DNA of 16,022 bases from Azoarcus sp031555955 (GCA_031555955.1 JAVBTY010000012.1:1-16022); one strand, 5' to 3'; numbered from the stretch's first letter, positions 1 to 5,991 are shown. The notes: generated from the letters alone by a model not told the origin. Program-made: numbers and translations.

Positions 1-260
1 TCGTTGGTTTGGCGCAACTCGCGCACTTCGCGTTCGAGTTCCTTGATGCGTTGCTGCTCCGCCGTCGTTGGACCAGGGCGCAAACCTTCATCGCGCTCGG
101 CCTGACGTACCCAGCGCCGTAGTGTCTCGGCCGTGCAGCCAGTCTTGCTCGAAATCGACTCAATGGCCGCCCATTGGGAGTCGTGCTGGCTTCGCGATTC
201 TAGAATCATGCGCACTGAGCGCTCTATAACTTCAGGCGAATACTTCGGGGATTTCCTCAT
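1..260 (-). CDS. IS3-family transposase OrfA, partial (runs off left edge)
   Basis: Reading leftward from an ATG at 260, the frame stays open to the window edge (86 complete codons). The protein begins MRKSPKYSPEVIERSVRM. It continues with SQWAAIESISSKTGC and AETLRRWVRQAERDEG, the helix-turn-helix of IS3-family OrfA proteins. It then has a charged, leucine-bearing stretch (RIKELEREVRELRQTN) typical of the coiled coil that precedes the OrfA/OrfB frameshift. OrfA proteins of this type are about 90-110 residues, so the gene probably ends just outside the window, with OrfB (the DDE catalytic part) beyond it. OrfA binds the terminal repeats. No stop or frameshift is visible in the part seen. I am sure of the family, but cannot tell whether the element is complete. 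Confidence 0.9.
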   Translation of the reverse strand, partial: MRKSPKYSPEVIERSVRMILESRSQHDSQWAAIESISSKTGCTAETLRRWVRQAERDEGLRPGPTTAEQQRIKELEREVRELRQTN

Positions 261-362
261 AGATACATTCTCAAATGAAGGGGCCTCCTCTATTCTCGGG
301 GCGATTCACTCCGCCAAAGTTTTGAGCTGCCCGGAAAAAGCAGCGGGGTCTCTGAAAACATG
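1..362 (-). mobile_element. IS3-family insertion sequence, 5' end (partial)
   Basis: This is the transposase start plus its upstream DNA. IS3-family elements usually begin within about 100 bp of OrfA with an inverted repeat. On the minus strand, about 70-100 bp before the ATG, lies GACCCCGCTGCTTTTTCCGG (332-351), preceded by TGTTTT (355-360). This resembles such an end in its run of C followed by a T-rich block. The other end is outside the window, so neither the inverted repeat nor a target duplication can be confirmed, and the right boundary near 362 is an estimate. Between here and the integrase stop (363-454) I see nothing else. Confidence 0.45.
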
Positions 363-454
363 AAGGTCACAACGGGTTCTGCGAGCGAAAATTTCATATT
401 CAATTTGACCGAGGGGGAGAAAGGCCTGCCCATCGCTTGATGTTGTGCTCGGCT

Positions 455-1627
455 TCATGCTTGCCCCTTCCATTCATCCAACTTGTCCGCCCATTCCTGC
501 ATCATGGCGCGACGCTCATCGAAATAGGTGGCGTGATTGTAGGTGCGACGCACATTGTTCTGGTCGGCATGGGCAAGCTGCGCCTCGATGGCATCGGGGC
601 GGTAGCCCATTTCGTTAAGACGGGTGCTGCCGCTGGTCCGCGTGGCGTGTGGGCTATAGGCGCCGCTCCACCCCAAAACCTTGAGCGCCTGGCGAAGTGA
701 TGCGGCGGACATTGGGGCATTACGATCATCCCGGCTGGGAAATAGGTGCTTGCGGTTGCCGGTAATGGCATGCAGTCCTTTGAGCATGTCCACTGCCTGA
801 CGTGGCAGAGGCACGAGGTGCTCCTTGCGCGCTTTCATGCGCTGCGCAGGGATACGCCAAACAGCCTTCTCAAGGTCAAACTCATCCCAAGCCGCCTCGG
901 CCACTTCGGTCGGTCGCGCCAGGGTCCACCACATCAGTTGCATGCAATGACTTACCTGAAAGCTGCAGCGGTGGTTTGCGAAGTCGCTCAGCAGCTTGCC
1001 GATCTGCTCTTTACTCAGCGCCGGCTTGTGCTGGGTTTTGTTTGCTGGTAGCGCCTTGCGCACCGGCCAAACCGGGTCGCTGTCGGCTCGCAAGGTGGCG
1101 ACGGCGAACTCGAATACGGCGGACATGGTGCGCCGCGCCTCGGCGGCGACCGTGGGCGCGCCACGCTTTGCTGTTTTCTGCAGGATGTCCAGGACATGGG
1201 CTGGCGTTATTTCGCGAACCGGCATGCTGCCGATACTCGGGAACACCACGCGCTCCAGCATATCCAGACGCCGGTTCTTGGTGACATCTTCCCAGTCCTT
1301 TGTCTGCAGCCACTCCTTGGCGACGATCTCGAAGGTGTTCTTTGCTTCGCTGGCTTGCCGGATGCGGTCGAGCTGCCTTTGCTGGGCGGGATTGATGCCT
1401 TGCTTGACCAGTTTGCGTGCGGCCTCGCTGCGTTCCCTGGCTTCAGAGAGCGTAACGGCAGGGTATTCGCCAAGCGCAAACATGCTGGCCTTGCCATCCA
1501 GTGTGAAGCGGTATCGCCAAGCCTTGACTCCGTTGGGCTTGACTTCGAGGTAGAGCCCGCGCTGGTCATTCAAGCGGTAGAGCTTCTCCTTGGGCTTGGC
1601 GTTGCGGCAGTGCGTGTCGGTAAGCAT
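455..1627 (-). CDS. Tyrosine integrase, P4 type
   Basis: This 390-residue protein has the full three-part layout of P4-type island and prophage integrases. Residues 1-90 are the arm-DNA-binding domain (DUF4102 type; RGLYLEVKPNGVKAWRYRF). Residues about 98-180 are the core-binding SAM-like domain. Residues about 205-385 are the catalytic domain. All catalytic positions can be seen: Arg238 (TLARPTEV), a Lys at 265 or 268, His327 and Arg330 (PHATR), His353 (LAHAD) and Tyr363 (RRTYNHA). It should integrate and excise an element at its attachment site. The start is ATG 1627, preceded by AAGGAG nine bases upstream. GC is lower than in the cobalamin genes, which fits transfer. No tRNA flanks its 5' side, although tRNA targets are common for this family. 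No excisionase or cargo is in view. Confidence 0.95.
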   Translation of the reverse strand: MLTDTHCRNAKPKEKLYRLNDQRGLYLEVKPNGVKAWRYRFTLDGKASMFALGEYPAVTLSEARERSEAARKLVKQGINPAQQRQLDRIRQASEAKNTFEIVAKEWLQTKDWEDVTKNRRLDMLERVVFPSIGSMPVREITPAHVLDILQKTAKRGAPTVAAEARRTMSAVFEFAVATLRADSDPVWPVRKALPANKTQHKPALSKEQIGKLLSDFANHRCSFQVSHCMQLMWWTLARPTEVAEAAWDEFDLEKAVWRIPAQRMKARKEHLVPLPRQAVDMLKGLHAITGNRKHLFPSRDDRNAPMSAASLRQALKVLGWSGAYSPHATRTSGSTRLNEMGYRPDAIEAQLAHADQNNVRRTYNHATYFDERRAMMQEWADKLDEWKGQA

Positions 1628-1659
1628 GGTGGCTGACTCCTTGTCATGGCGACAGCGTC

Positions 1660-1689
1660 ACTATACTCATTCATTCGCACATCCTCCAA
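1660..1689 (-). promoter_or_regulatory. Candidate sigma-70 promoter of the integrase
   Basis: On the minus strand, TTGGAG (1689-1684) and TATAGT (1665-1660) are separated by 18 bases. They lie about 30 bases upstream of the integrase ATG, whose ribosome site AAGGAG is at about 1637-1642. Spacing and -10 are good and the -35 is fair. A TACTCA repeat overlaps the -10, so integrase binding could repress its own promoter (inference). Confidence 0.5.
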
Positions 1690-1732
1690 GGTTTGTACTC
1701 ACCAACGTACTCAGAAATGCTTTGGCTACTCG
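1664..1732. repeat. TACTC(A/G) repeats upstream of the integrase; possible arm-type sites
   Basis: TACTCA occurs at 1664-1669, 1696-1701 and 1708-1713, and TACTCG at 1727-1732, all in the same orientation. Two of the copies share the longer GTACTCA (1695-1701, 1707-1713). P4-type integrases bind short direct repeats of this kind (arm sites) beside their gene. Cluster and position are seen in the sequence; the binding role is inferred. Confidence 0.35.
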
Positions 1733-1758
1733 GGAAACGCGAAGCAGCACCATAAAAC

Positions 1759-1788
1759 AATAAAACCGCGCAACTGCGCGGTTTTATT
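1759..1788 (-). terminator. Strong intrinsic terminator, 13-bp perfect stem
   Basis: AATAAAACCGCGC (1759-1771) and its exact reverse complement (1776-1788) enclose a four-base loop. The stem is GC-rich near the loop and A/T-rich at its base. Read on the minus strand, the 3' arm ends in GGTTTTATT and is followed by GTTTTATGG, a good U-rich tail. It therefore probably ends transcripts arriving from the cobO operon and shields the integrase. Read on the plus strand it would also work, but I see no gene that would feed it. Confidence 0.75.
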
Positions 1789-1946
1789 GGGATTTACATG
1801 CTTCCACGGTGTTTTCTTGGGCATCATGAAAACGGCTTGACGATTCAGACAGGAAAGCGAAATTGCCCGGCGCGGTCATGAGTCCAGCCCACCTGTTGGG
1901 ATCAGGCGGGCAAGGGTATCACCGGACGGGCGAGGAGAAGGCGTAT
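1789..1946. other. Intergenic stretch between the terminator and cobO
   Basis: No convincing gene, tRNA or tmRNA end is present. On the minus strand, CCCGCCTG (1910-1903) can pair with CAGGTGGG (1895-1888) across a seven-base loop, with one G-U wobble, just downstream of the cobO stop. No U-run follows, so it may be a 3' stabilising hairpin rather than a terminator. The integrated element's attachment site may lie here or in 1733-1790. I cannot place it without the far end. Confidence 0.4.
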
Positions 1947-2534
1947 TCAGTACTCCATGCCAGGCATGGCCTTTACTCCCGCCCTGAAGGCGTGTTTTTC
2001 CATAAACATATCGGTGACGGTGTCGGCTGCGGCGCGCAGGCCTTCGGGAGCGGCCCGGCCGGTTACGATTACGTGCTGCGCCAGCGGCCGCGCCCGCAGC
2101 GCGGCGAGCGCATTTTCCAGATCAAGCCAGCCGTATTTAAAGGCGTAAGTCATTTCGTCCAGCACCACCAGGCCAATGGACGGGTCGACGAGATGGCGGC
2201 AGGCTTCGTTCCACGCTTCCCGGGCGGCGCGCGCATCCTTTTCCTTGTCTCCGGTTTCCCAGGTGAACCCTTCACCGCCCACATACCAGCGCACCCGGGG
2301 CTGCTGCCGGAAAAACGCCTCTTCGCCGGTATCAGAGCGCGCCTTGATGAACTGGACAACCGCCGTCTCCATGCCATGCCCAAGGGCGCGGGCCAGCACG
2401 CCGAACGCGGCGCTGGTTTTCCCCTTGCCATTGCCGGTATGCACCACCAGCACGCCCCGCTCCTCCTGGGCTGCGGCGATTCTGCCATCCACCACCGCTT
2501 TCTTTTTCTGCATGCGCTCGCCGTGTGTAACCAC
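1947..2534 (-). CDS. cobO: Corrinoid adenosyltransferase (CobA/CobO/BtuR family)
   Basis: The enzyme transfers the adenosyl group of ATP to the reduced cobalt of corrinoids in the cytoplasm, in both synthesis and salvage. The 195 residues match the family's usual length. Family marks are GERMQKKKAVVDGRIAAAQ near the N-terminus, the P-loop GNGKGKT (34-40) followed by SAAFGVLARALGHGM, VVQFIKARSDTGEEAFF, IGLVVLDEMTYAFKYGWLD and the C-terminal MPGMEY. I chose the GTG at 2534 because it keeps the family's N-terminal extension and has GGAGAAGG just upstream. ATG 2513 is the alternative. It is the last gene of the minus-strand operon, 30 bp after cobD, with the mobile region beyond. The symbol follows Pseudomonas use (cobA or btuR in enterics). 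Confidence 0.95.
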   Translation of the reverse strand: MVTHGERMQKKKAVVDGRIAAAQEERGVLVVHTGNGKGKTSAAFGVLARALGHGMETAVVQFIKARSDTGEEAFFRQQPRVRWYVGGEGFTWETGDKEKDARAAREAWNEACRHLVDPSIGLVVLDEMTYAFKYGWLDLENALAALRARPLAQHVIVTGRAAPEGLRAAADTVTDMFMEKHAFRAGVKAMPGMEY

Positions 2535-2564
2535 TGCCTTCTCCCGTGGAAAAAATGCTGTTAT

Positions 2565-3554
2565 TCAAACGCCCATGGCAGGGCAATGCTCAAGAGCGGC
2601 GGCAAGACGCCGCCAGCCGGATTCGCCGCCGGGAAGACCGAAACGCAGCAGGCCGTGCTCCGGGAAATGGCGCGTCAGGATGCCCTGGCGCGCCAGCCTG
2701 TCGTGCATGACGCCGCTGCAAGGCGTGCTCAGGGTGGAAAACAGCGCCGTACTGGCGACTTCGCCCAAAGGCTGGAGAAGCGCGTGCAGACGGCGGCTTT
2801 CCGCCGCAAGGCGCGGGCGCATGGCGGCCTGCCACGCGGAATCCCGCAGCGCAAGGCGAACCGCAACCCGGGAAGGCCCGGCCACGGTCCACGGTCCCAG
2901 CGCTTGCGCCAAACGCTGGCGCAGCGGCGCGGCTGCGAAAACGAAACCGGTCCGCGCGCCGGCAAGGCCAAAGAACTTTCCGGGAGATCGCAGCACGATC
3001 AGGTTCGGCGCAGCGGGAGAGCCCGCCAAAGGGGTGAGGCTGCATTCCGGCGTAACGTCGATGAAGGCCTCGTCCAGAATCAGCCAGCCGTTGCGCTTTT
3101 TTAGCGCGCAAGCCGTTTCCAGCGCGGTTTCTGGCGCATGAAACCGCGCGGTCGGGTTGTTCGGATTGCACAGCAGAACGTATGACGCCCGGCCAGCTCC
3201 CCCGAATGTTTCCGCCAATGGTTCAACCGCATGGCCGCCGCGACGCCAGGCGTACTCATGTTCCGCATACAGCGGAACAGCGCAGGCAACCCTGCCGCGC
3301 GGAAACAGCCCTGGCAGCGCCTGAATCGCCGCCTGCGACCCCGCGACCGGCAGCAGACCGGGATTGCCGTAATAGTCGGCCGCAGCGGCTTCCAGCCCGT
3401 CGTCATCCTCCGGCAAACGGCGCCAGGCTTCCGCCGGCAGCGCTGGAACAGGCCACGGATGGGGATTAATGCCCGTGGATAAATCCAGCCAGTCTGGCAG
3501 CGGAATGCCATAAGCCGCTGCCGCCAGTCTCAGGCGTCCGCCGTGTTCAGGCAT
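2565..3554 (-). CDS. cobD: L-threonine-O-3-phosphate decarboxylase (PLP enzyme)
   Basis: This fold-type I aminotransferase relative makes (R)-1-amino-2-propanol phosphate, the linker between the corrin ring and the nucleotide loop. In 329 residues one sees LDLSTGINPHPWPVP (24-38) near the N-terminus, NPNNPT (130-135), the PLP-contacting DEAF (161-164) and the Schiff-base lysine in RSPGKFFGLAGARTGF (Lys193). The C-terminus has ILTRHFPEHGLLRFGLPG. Salmonella CobD is somewhat longer, and no domain looks missing here. The ATG at 3554 lies inside the 3' end of cbiB (8-bp overlap), suggesting translational coupling. Its partner CbiB, encoded directly upstream, attaches the product. In Pseudomonas nomenclature this gene is cobC. 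A histidinol-phosphate aminotransferase is less likely given the neighbours. Confidence 0.93.
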   Translation of the reverse strand: MPEHGGRLRLAAAAYGIPLPDWLDLSTGINPHPWPVPALPAEAWRRLPEDDDGLEAAAADYYGNPGLLPVAGSQAAIQALPGLFPRGRVACAVPLYAEHEYAWRRGGHAVEPLAETFGGAGRASYVLLCNPNNPTARFHAPETALETACALKKRNGWLILDEAFIDVTPECSLTPLAGSPAAPNLIVLRSPGKFFGLAGARTGFVFAAAPLRQRLAQALGPWTVAGPSRVAVRLALRDSAWQAAMRPRLAAESRRLHALLQPLGEVASTALFSTLSTPCSGVMHDRLARQGILTRHFPEHGLLRFGLPGGESGWRRLAAALEHCPAMGV

Positions 3555-4482
3555 GGACGGTCCCCGCCAGTAGAAAAACGATGAGCCACAGCCCTATGCC
3601 ACGCCGCACCAGCGCCACGGCGCACGAAATGTCGTCCGCAGCCGGGGCACGGCCCAGCCCCAGCACAGGGCGGATTTCCTCGCGCCCCCCGTAGGTGGCC
3701 GCACCGCCCAGCACAACACCAAGGCTGCCCGCGCCAGCCGCCATCACCGGACCGGCGTTGGGGCTGTCCCACGCCCGCGCCTGCCGCCGCCAGCAGGCCA
3801 GCGCCTGCCTGACATGCCCCTGCAGGGCGTAGGTCAGCGCCGTCAGGCGGGCCGGTATGTAATTGAGGGCATCATCAATACGAGCCGCGGGACGGCCGAA
3901 CAGGTTAAAACGCTCGTTGCGGTAGCCCCACATGGCATCCAGCGTATTGGCGAGACGAAACAGCAGCGCCCCGGGGCCGCCCAAAAAAGCAAACCAGAAC
4001 AGCGCGCCAAATACGGCATCGTTGCCATTTTCGAGTACGGATTCGACTGCGGCGCAGGCAACGCCAGTTTCATCCAGATGACCAGTCTGGCGCGAGACAA
4101 TCCAGCCCGCGCGCAACCTCGCCTGCGCCAGATCGCCCGCCAGCAGAGGCGCAGCAATGGCCCCAGCATGGGCGGCCAGACTGCGGGCCCCCAGCGCGAA
4201 ATACAGCAATGCGATATCCGTAAACAGCGGTAAACGGCTACGCAGCCATACCGCCAGGGCAGCAAAAGGCAGCACAGCCAGCGCCCAGGCCAGTAGCCCG
4301 CCCCCCATGCGCCGCCGGTTGAGCGCGCGTTCCAGCGCCTCCGCAAAACGGCCAAACCCCGCCAGCGGATGCCAGCGGCGCGGCTCGCCCAGCACGCCAT
4401 CGAGAAGAACGCCCGCCAAGGCGCATGCCGGAAGGCATAACGCCGCCGGGATCGCGGGAAACAGGGCCAAAGCGGAAGTCAC
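3547..4482 (-). CDS. cbiB: Adenosylcobinamide-phosphate synthase, membrane protein
   Basis: CbiB amidates adenosylcobyric acid with the aminopropanol phosphate made by CobD. The 311 residues fit the family. Marks are LAGVLLDGVLGEPRRWHPL (22-40), SRQTGHLDETGVACAAVES (130-148), ENGNDAVFGALFWFAFLGGP (151-170), YRNERFNLFGRPAARIDDAL (187-206), DSPNAGPVMAAGAGSLGV (239-256) and TYGGRE (263-268). Several hydrophobic stretches (about 10-30, 63-80, 88-110, 155-175, 290-308) fit an inner-membrane protein. The frame is open further upstream, but family similarity starts at the GTG at 4482. That GTG overlaps the bluB stop in GTGA, so I take it as the start. Pseudomonas workers call this gene cobD. Confidence 0.94.
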   Translation of the reverse strand: MTSALALFPAIPAALCLPACALAGVLLDGVLGEPRRWHPLAGFGRFAEALERALNRRRMGGGLLAWALAVLPFAALAVWLRSRLPLFTDIALLYFALGARSLAAHAGAIAAPLLAGDLAQARLRAGWIVSRQTGHLDETGVACAAVESVLENGNDAVFGALFWFAFLGGPGALLFRLANTLDAMWGYRNERFNLFGRPAARIDDALNYIPARLTALTYALQGHVRQALACWRRQARAWDSPNAGPVMAAGAGSLGVVLGGAATYGGREEIRPVLGLGRAPAADDISCAVALVRRGIGLWLIVFLLAGTVHA

Positions 4483-5231
4483 CGCGGGAAAACGCCCCGT
4501 TCCCGCACATCGGCCTGCAATGCGCGCAGTTCCGCCGTCAGGCCTGCTTCCGCCTCGCTCCGTCCACCCCAGCGGTCGTGAAAAACGAGATCCTCTATGG
4601 GCAGGCGCGGCAGCCAGCCAGCGCTTTCCAGCTCCGGCCTGTCGAAAAAGCGGCTCACGTAGCCAAGGCACAGATAGGCCACAGGGGTAATGTCTTCCGG
4701 AATGCCCAAGGCATCACGCAGCGCGGCCTGGCTGAAAATGCTGACCCAGCCCACGCCCAGACCCTCGGCCCTGGCGGCGAGCCACAGGTTCTGCACCGCG
4801 CAGACGCTGCTGTAGAGATCCATGGTCCTGATGTGGGTGCGCCCCACCACCACCGGCCCGCTCCGCTCGCGGTCGCAGGTGATGCACAGATTCACCGGGG
4901 ATTCCATGATCCCTTCCAGCTTGAGGCGGGCGTAAACCTCCCCGCGCTCCCCCTCGAAAAGCCGGGCGGCTTCCGCGTTGGCCGCGAGAAAGGCACCGTG
5001 CACCCGGCGTTTCACCTCCGGCGAACGCACCACCAGAAAATTCCACGGCTGCATGAATCCGACCGATGGCGCATGGTGCGCCGCCATGAGGACACGGCCC
5101 AGCACCTCATCCGGAACCAGATCCGGAAGAAACTGGCCACGCACGTCACGGCGGGAAAAGATGGCTTGATAAACCGCCTCGCGGGCGCTGGCGGGGAAAG
5201 CGTGTTGTTGCGCGTCTGTCCGGGTTTCCAT
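4479..5231 (-). CDS. bluB: 5,6-dimethylbenzimidazole synthase BluB
   Basis: BluB cannibalises reduced FMN with oxygen to make dimethylbenzimidazole, the lower ligand of B12. The 250-residue protein belongs to the nitroreductase fold. It shows AIFSRRDVRGQFLPDLV near the N-terminus, AAHHAPSVGFMQPWNFLVV (50-68), LCITCDRERSGPVVVGRTH, the helix RTMDLYSSVCAVQNLWLAAR and EGLGVGWVSIF. The sequence has BluB-specific stretches rather than those of generic nitroreductases. An in-frame ATG exists at 5282 inside the riboswitch leader, but ATG 5231 follows GAAGGGG at proper spacing, so I chose it. It is first in its operon, directly under the minus-strand cobalamin riboswitch, and overlaps cbiB by four bases. 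The product feeds CobT, encoded on the other operon. Confidence 0.94.
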   Translation of the reverse strand: METRTDAQQHAFPASAREAVYQAIFSRRDVRGQFLPDLVPDEVLGRVLMAAHHAPSVGFMQPWNFLVVRSPEVKRRVHGAFLAANAEAARLFEGERGEVYARLKLEGIMESPVNLCITCDRERSGPVVVGRTHIRTMDLYSSVCAVQNLWLAARAEGLGVGWVSIFSQAALRDALGIPEDITPVAYLCLGYVSRFFDRPELESAGWLPRLPIEDLVFHDRWGGRSEAEAGLTAELRALQADVRERGVFPR

Positions 5232-5256
5232 TTCAGTCCCCTTCAATGGATGGTTC

Positions 5257-5278
5257 CGGCTGCCTGACCATGCAGCCG
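5257..5278 (-). promoter_or_regulatory. Hairpin between riboswitch and bluB ribosome site
   Basis: CGGCTGC and GCAGCCG form a perfect 7-bp stem with an eight-base loop. It lies between the last conserved riboswitch box and the bluB ribosome binding site (AAGGGG at about 5236-5241). No U-run follows, so it is not an ordinary terminator. It may belong to the expression platform and govern access to the ribosome site (inference). Confidence 0.4.
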
Positions 5279-5282
5279 ACAA

Positions 5283-5470
5283 TGCTCCCCGGGCCGGTCT
5301 TCTGACTTGGGTTCAGCCGATGACACGCGCCTTCCCGGCAGGGCTGCTGCCCCGGCCAGTGGCATTGTGCGTGCTCGTCCCCCTTACAGCGTTGGGCACG
5401 TGGCGGATTCGCACCGCCTTCCCGATTCTCCCTCCATCCATGTAGTCTGAGGGCGCCTGGGGATGCTTCC
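5283..5470 (-). ncRNA. Cobalamin riboswitch controlling bluB-cbiB-cobD-cobO
   Basis: On the minus strand the conserved elements appear in order: GGGAGAATCGGGAAGGCGG with GTGCGAATCCGCC (about 5398-5433), GCTGTAAGGGGGACGAGC, the box GCCACTGGCCGGGGC, a second CGGGAAGGCGCG, and the closing B12 box AAGTCAGAAGACCGGCC (about 5291-5307). CCCTC and GAGGG flanking the 5' part can form a helix. The central GCTGTAAGGGG differs from the more usual CAACTGTAACC seen in the other riboswitch here. It binds adenosyl- or another cobalamin and should lower expression of the operon. The outer boundaries are approximate. Confidence 0.9.
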
Positions 5471-5471
5471 T

Positions 5472-5489
5472 GCCCGGCTCCTGCCGGGC
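5472..5489 (-). promoter_or_regulatory. 5' leader hairpin of the minus-strand operon
   Basis: GCCCGGC and GCCGGGC form a perfect 7-bp stem with a four-base loop (AGGA on the minus strand). It begins only a few bases after the expected start site (about 5492) and lies before the riboswitch core. A 5'-terminal hairpin may stabilise the transcript (inference). Confidence 0.4.
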
Positions 5490-5498
5490 GCGGGCGAT

Positions 5499-5526
5499 AC
5501 TATAAATCGTTACCGGCCCAGCGCAA
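5499..5526 (-). promoter_or_regulatory. Candidate promoter for the bluB operon
   Basis: On the minus strand, TTGCGC (5526-5521) and TATAGT (5504-5499) are 16 bases apart. The start site would be near 5492, just before the leader hairpin and riboswitch. The -10 is good and the -35 moderate. No other -10 of similar quality lies between the two riboswitches on this strand. Confidence 0.5.
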
Positions 5527-5576
5527 GCGGGACACGCCGGAACCACCTCCACTGACGCCCCGCCAGCTCCCGCAAC

Positions 5577-5603
5577 TTGACCGCCAGGAAGGGTAAATAT
5601 AGA
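5577..5603 (+). promoter_or_regulatory. Candidate promoter for the cobU-btu-cob operon
   Basis: TTGACC (5577-5582) and TATAGA (5598-5603) are separated by 15 bases, slightly short. The A/T-rich TAAATATAGA stands out in otherwise GC-rich DNA. The start site would be near 5610. It faces away from the bluB promoter, with about 50 bp between their -35 elements. I see no clear operator between them. Confidence 0.5.
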
Positions 5604-5613
5604 GTCCGCCCGT

Positions 5614-5633
5614 CCGGAAAGTACGCTTTCCGG
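5614..5633 (+). promoter_or_regulatory. 5' leader hairpin of the plus-strand operon
   Basis: CCGGAAAG and CTTTCCGG form a perfect 8-bp stem around the loop TACG, a member of the UNCG loop class. It starts about four bases after the predicted start site and precedes the riboswitch. No U-run follows, so it is not a terminator. A stabilising role is inferred. Confidence 0.4.
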
Positions 5634-5636
5634 GAG

Positions 5637-5822
5637 CGTCGCGGTTGCCAAAGCCCCTGCGGGCAAGGCACGAAGAGGGAATCCGGTATCAGGCGGCGAG
5701 CCTGTATTCCGGGGCTGCCCCCGCAACTGTAACCGGCGAGTTGCGCGCCCACCCAGGCCACTGGAATTTTTCCGGGAAGGCTGGCGCGCAATGCTGAACC
5801 GGGAGCCAGGAGACCTGCCGCG
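5637..5822 (+). ncRNA. Cobalamin riboswitch controlling cobU-btuFCD-cobTSC
   Basis: All classic boxes are present in order: GAAGAGGGAATCCGGT (5672-5687), CCGGGGCTGCCCCCGCAACT (5709-5728) followed by GTAACCGG, CCACTGG (5758-5764), TCCGGGAAGGC (about 5771-5781), GAACCGGGAGCC, and the B12 box CCAGGAGACCTGCCG (5806-5820). TTGCC and GGCAA at about 5644-5666 form a 5' helix. It is a near-consensus cobalamin aptamer. The leader runs another 165 bp to cobU. That stretch has competing small GC stems (5902-5915 versus 5907-5921) but no U-run, so control may act on translation or through Rho (inference). The outer boundaries are approximate. Confidence 0.95.
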
Positions 5823-5868
5823 GCATTCATCACCGGTTGTTTGGGGCGGGGCGTCCCTGGCGGAAGCA

Positions 5869-5991
5869 ATGAAAGCCTTTGCAGCACCCTCTTTTCCCCG
5901 TGATCCGCGCGGATCCCGCGCGCCGCATTGCCCGTATTTCCCGCATGCGCCTGCGCCCTTCCCGAACTGCCTTGCAACGGGGCCGAAATGA
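5869..5991 (+). CDS. Possible 40-residue leader ORF coupled to cobU (unproven)
   Basis: An ATG at 5869, after the riboswitch, opens a 40-codon frame. Its TGA (5989-5991) overlaps the cobU ATG as ATGA, the same junction used by four other gene pairs in the window. The product (MKAFAAPSFPRDP...) is rich in Pro, Ala and Arg, has no recognisable domain and resembles no protein I know. The ribosome site is poor: GGAAG lies only two bases before the ATG. It could be a chance frame in GC-rich DNA, or a leader through which the riboswitch passes translational control to cobU. Confidence 0.25.
   Translation: MKAFAAPSFPRDPRGSRAPHCPYFPHAPAPFPNCLATGPK

Noticed and set aside
1196..1636. 146-codon plus-strand frame opposite the integrase
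   Set aside because: The integrase has all catalytic residues and a good ribosome site. This frame has neither motif nor ribosome site.
1646..1840. 64-codon plus-strand frame between integrase and cobO
   Set aside because: It runs straight through the 13-bp terminator hairpin and the TACTC repeats, has no ribosome site, and the product matches nothing I know.
1640..1946. tRNA or tmRNA 3' end as integrase target
   Set aside because: I looked on both strands for a T-arm (GTTCRANTC) and a CCA end. None was found.
1863..3104. 413-codon plus-strand open frame
   Set aside because: It is opposite cobO and cobD, which have intact P-loop and PLP-lysine motifs. The translation has no recognisable domain.
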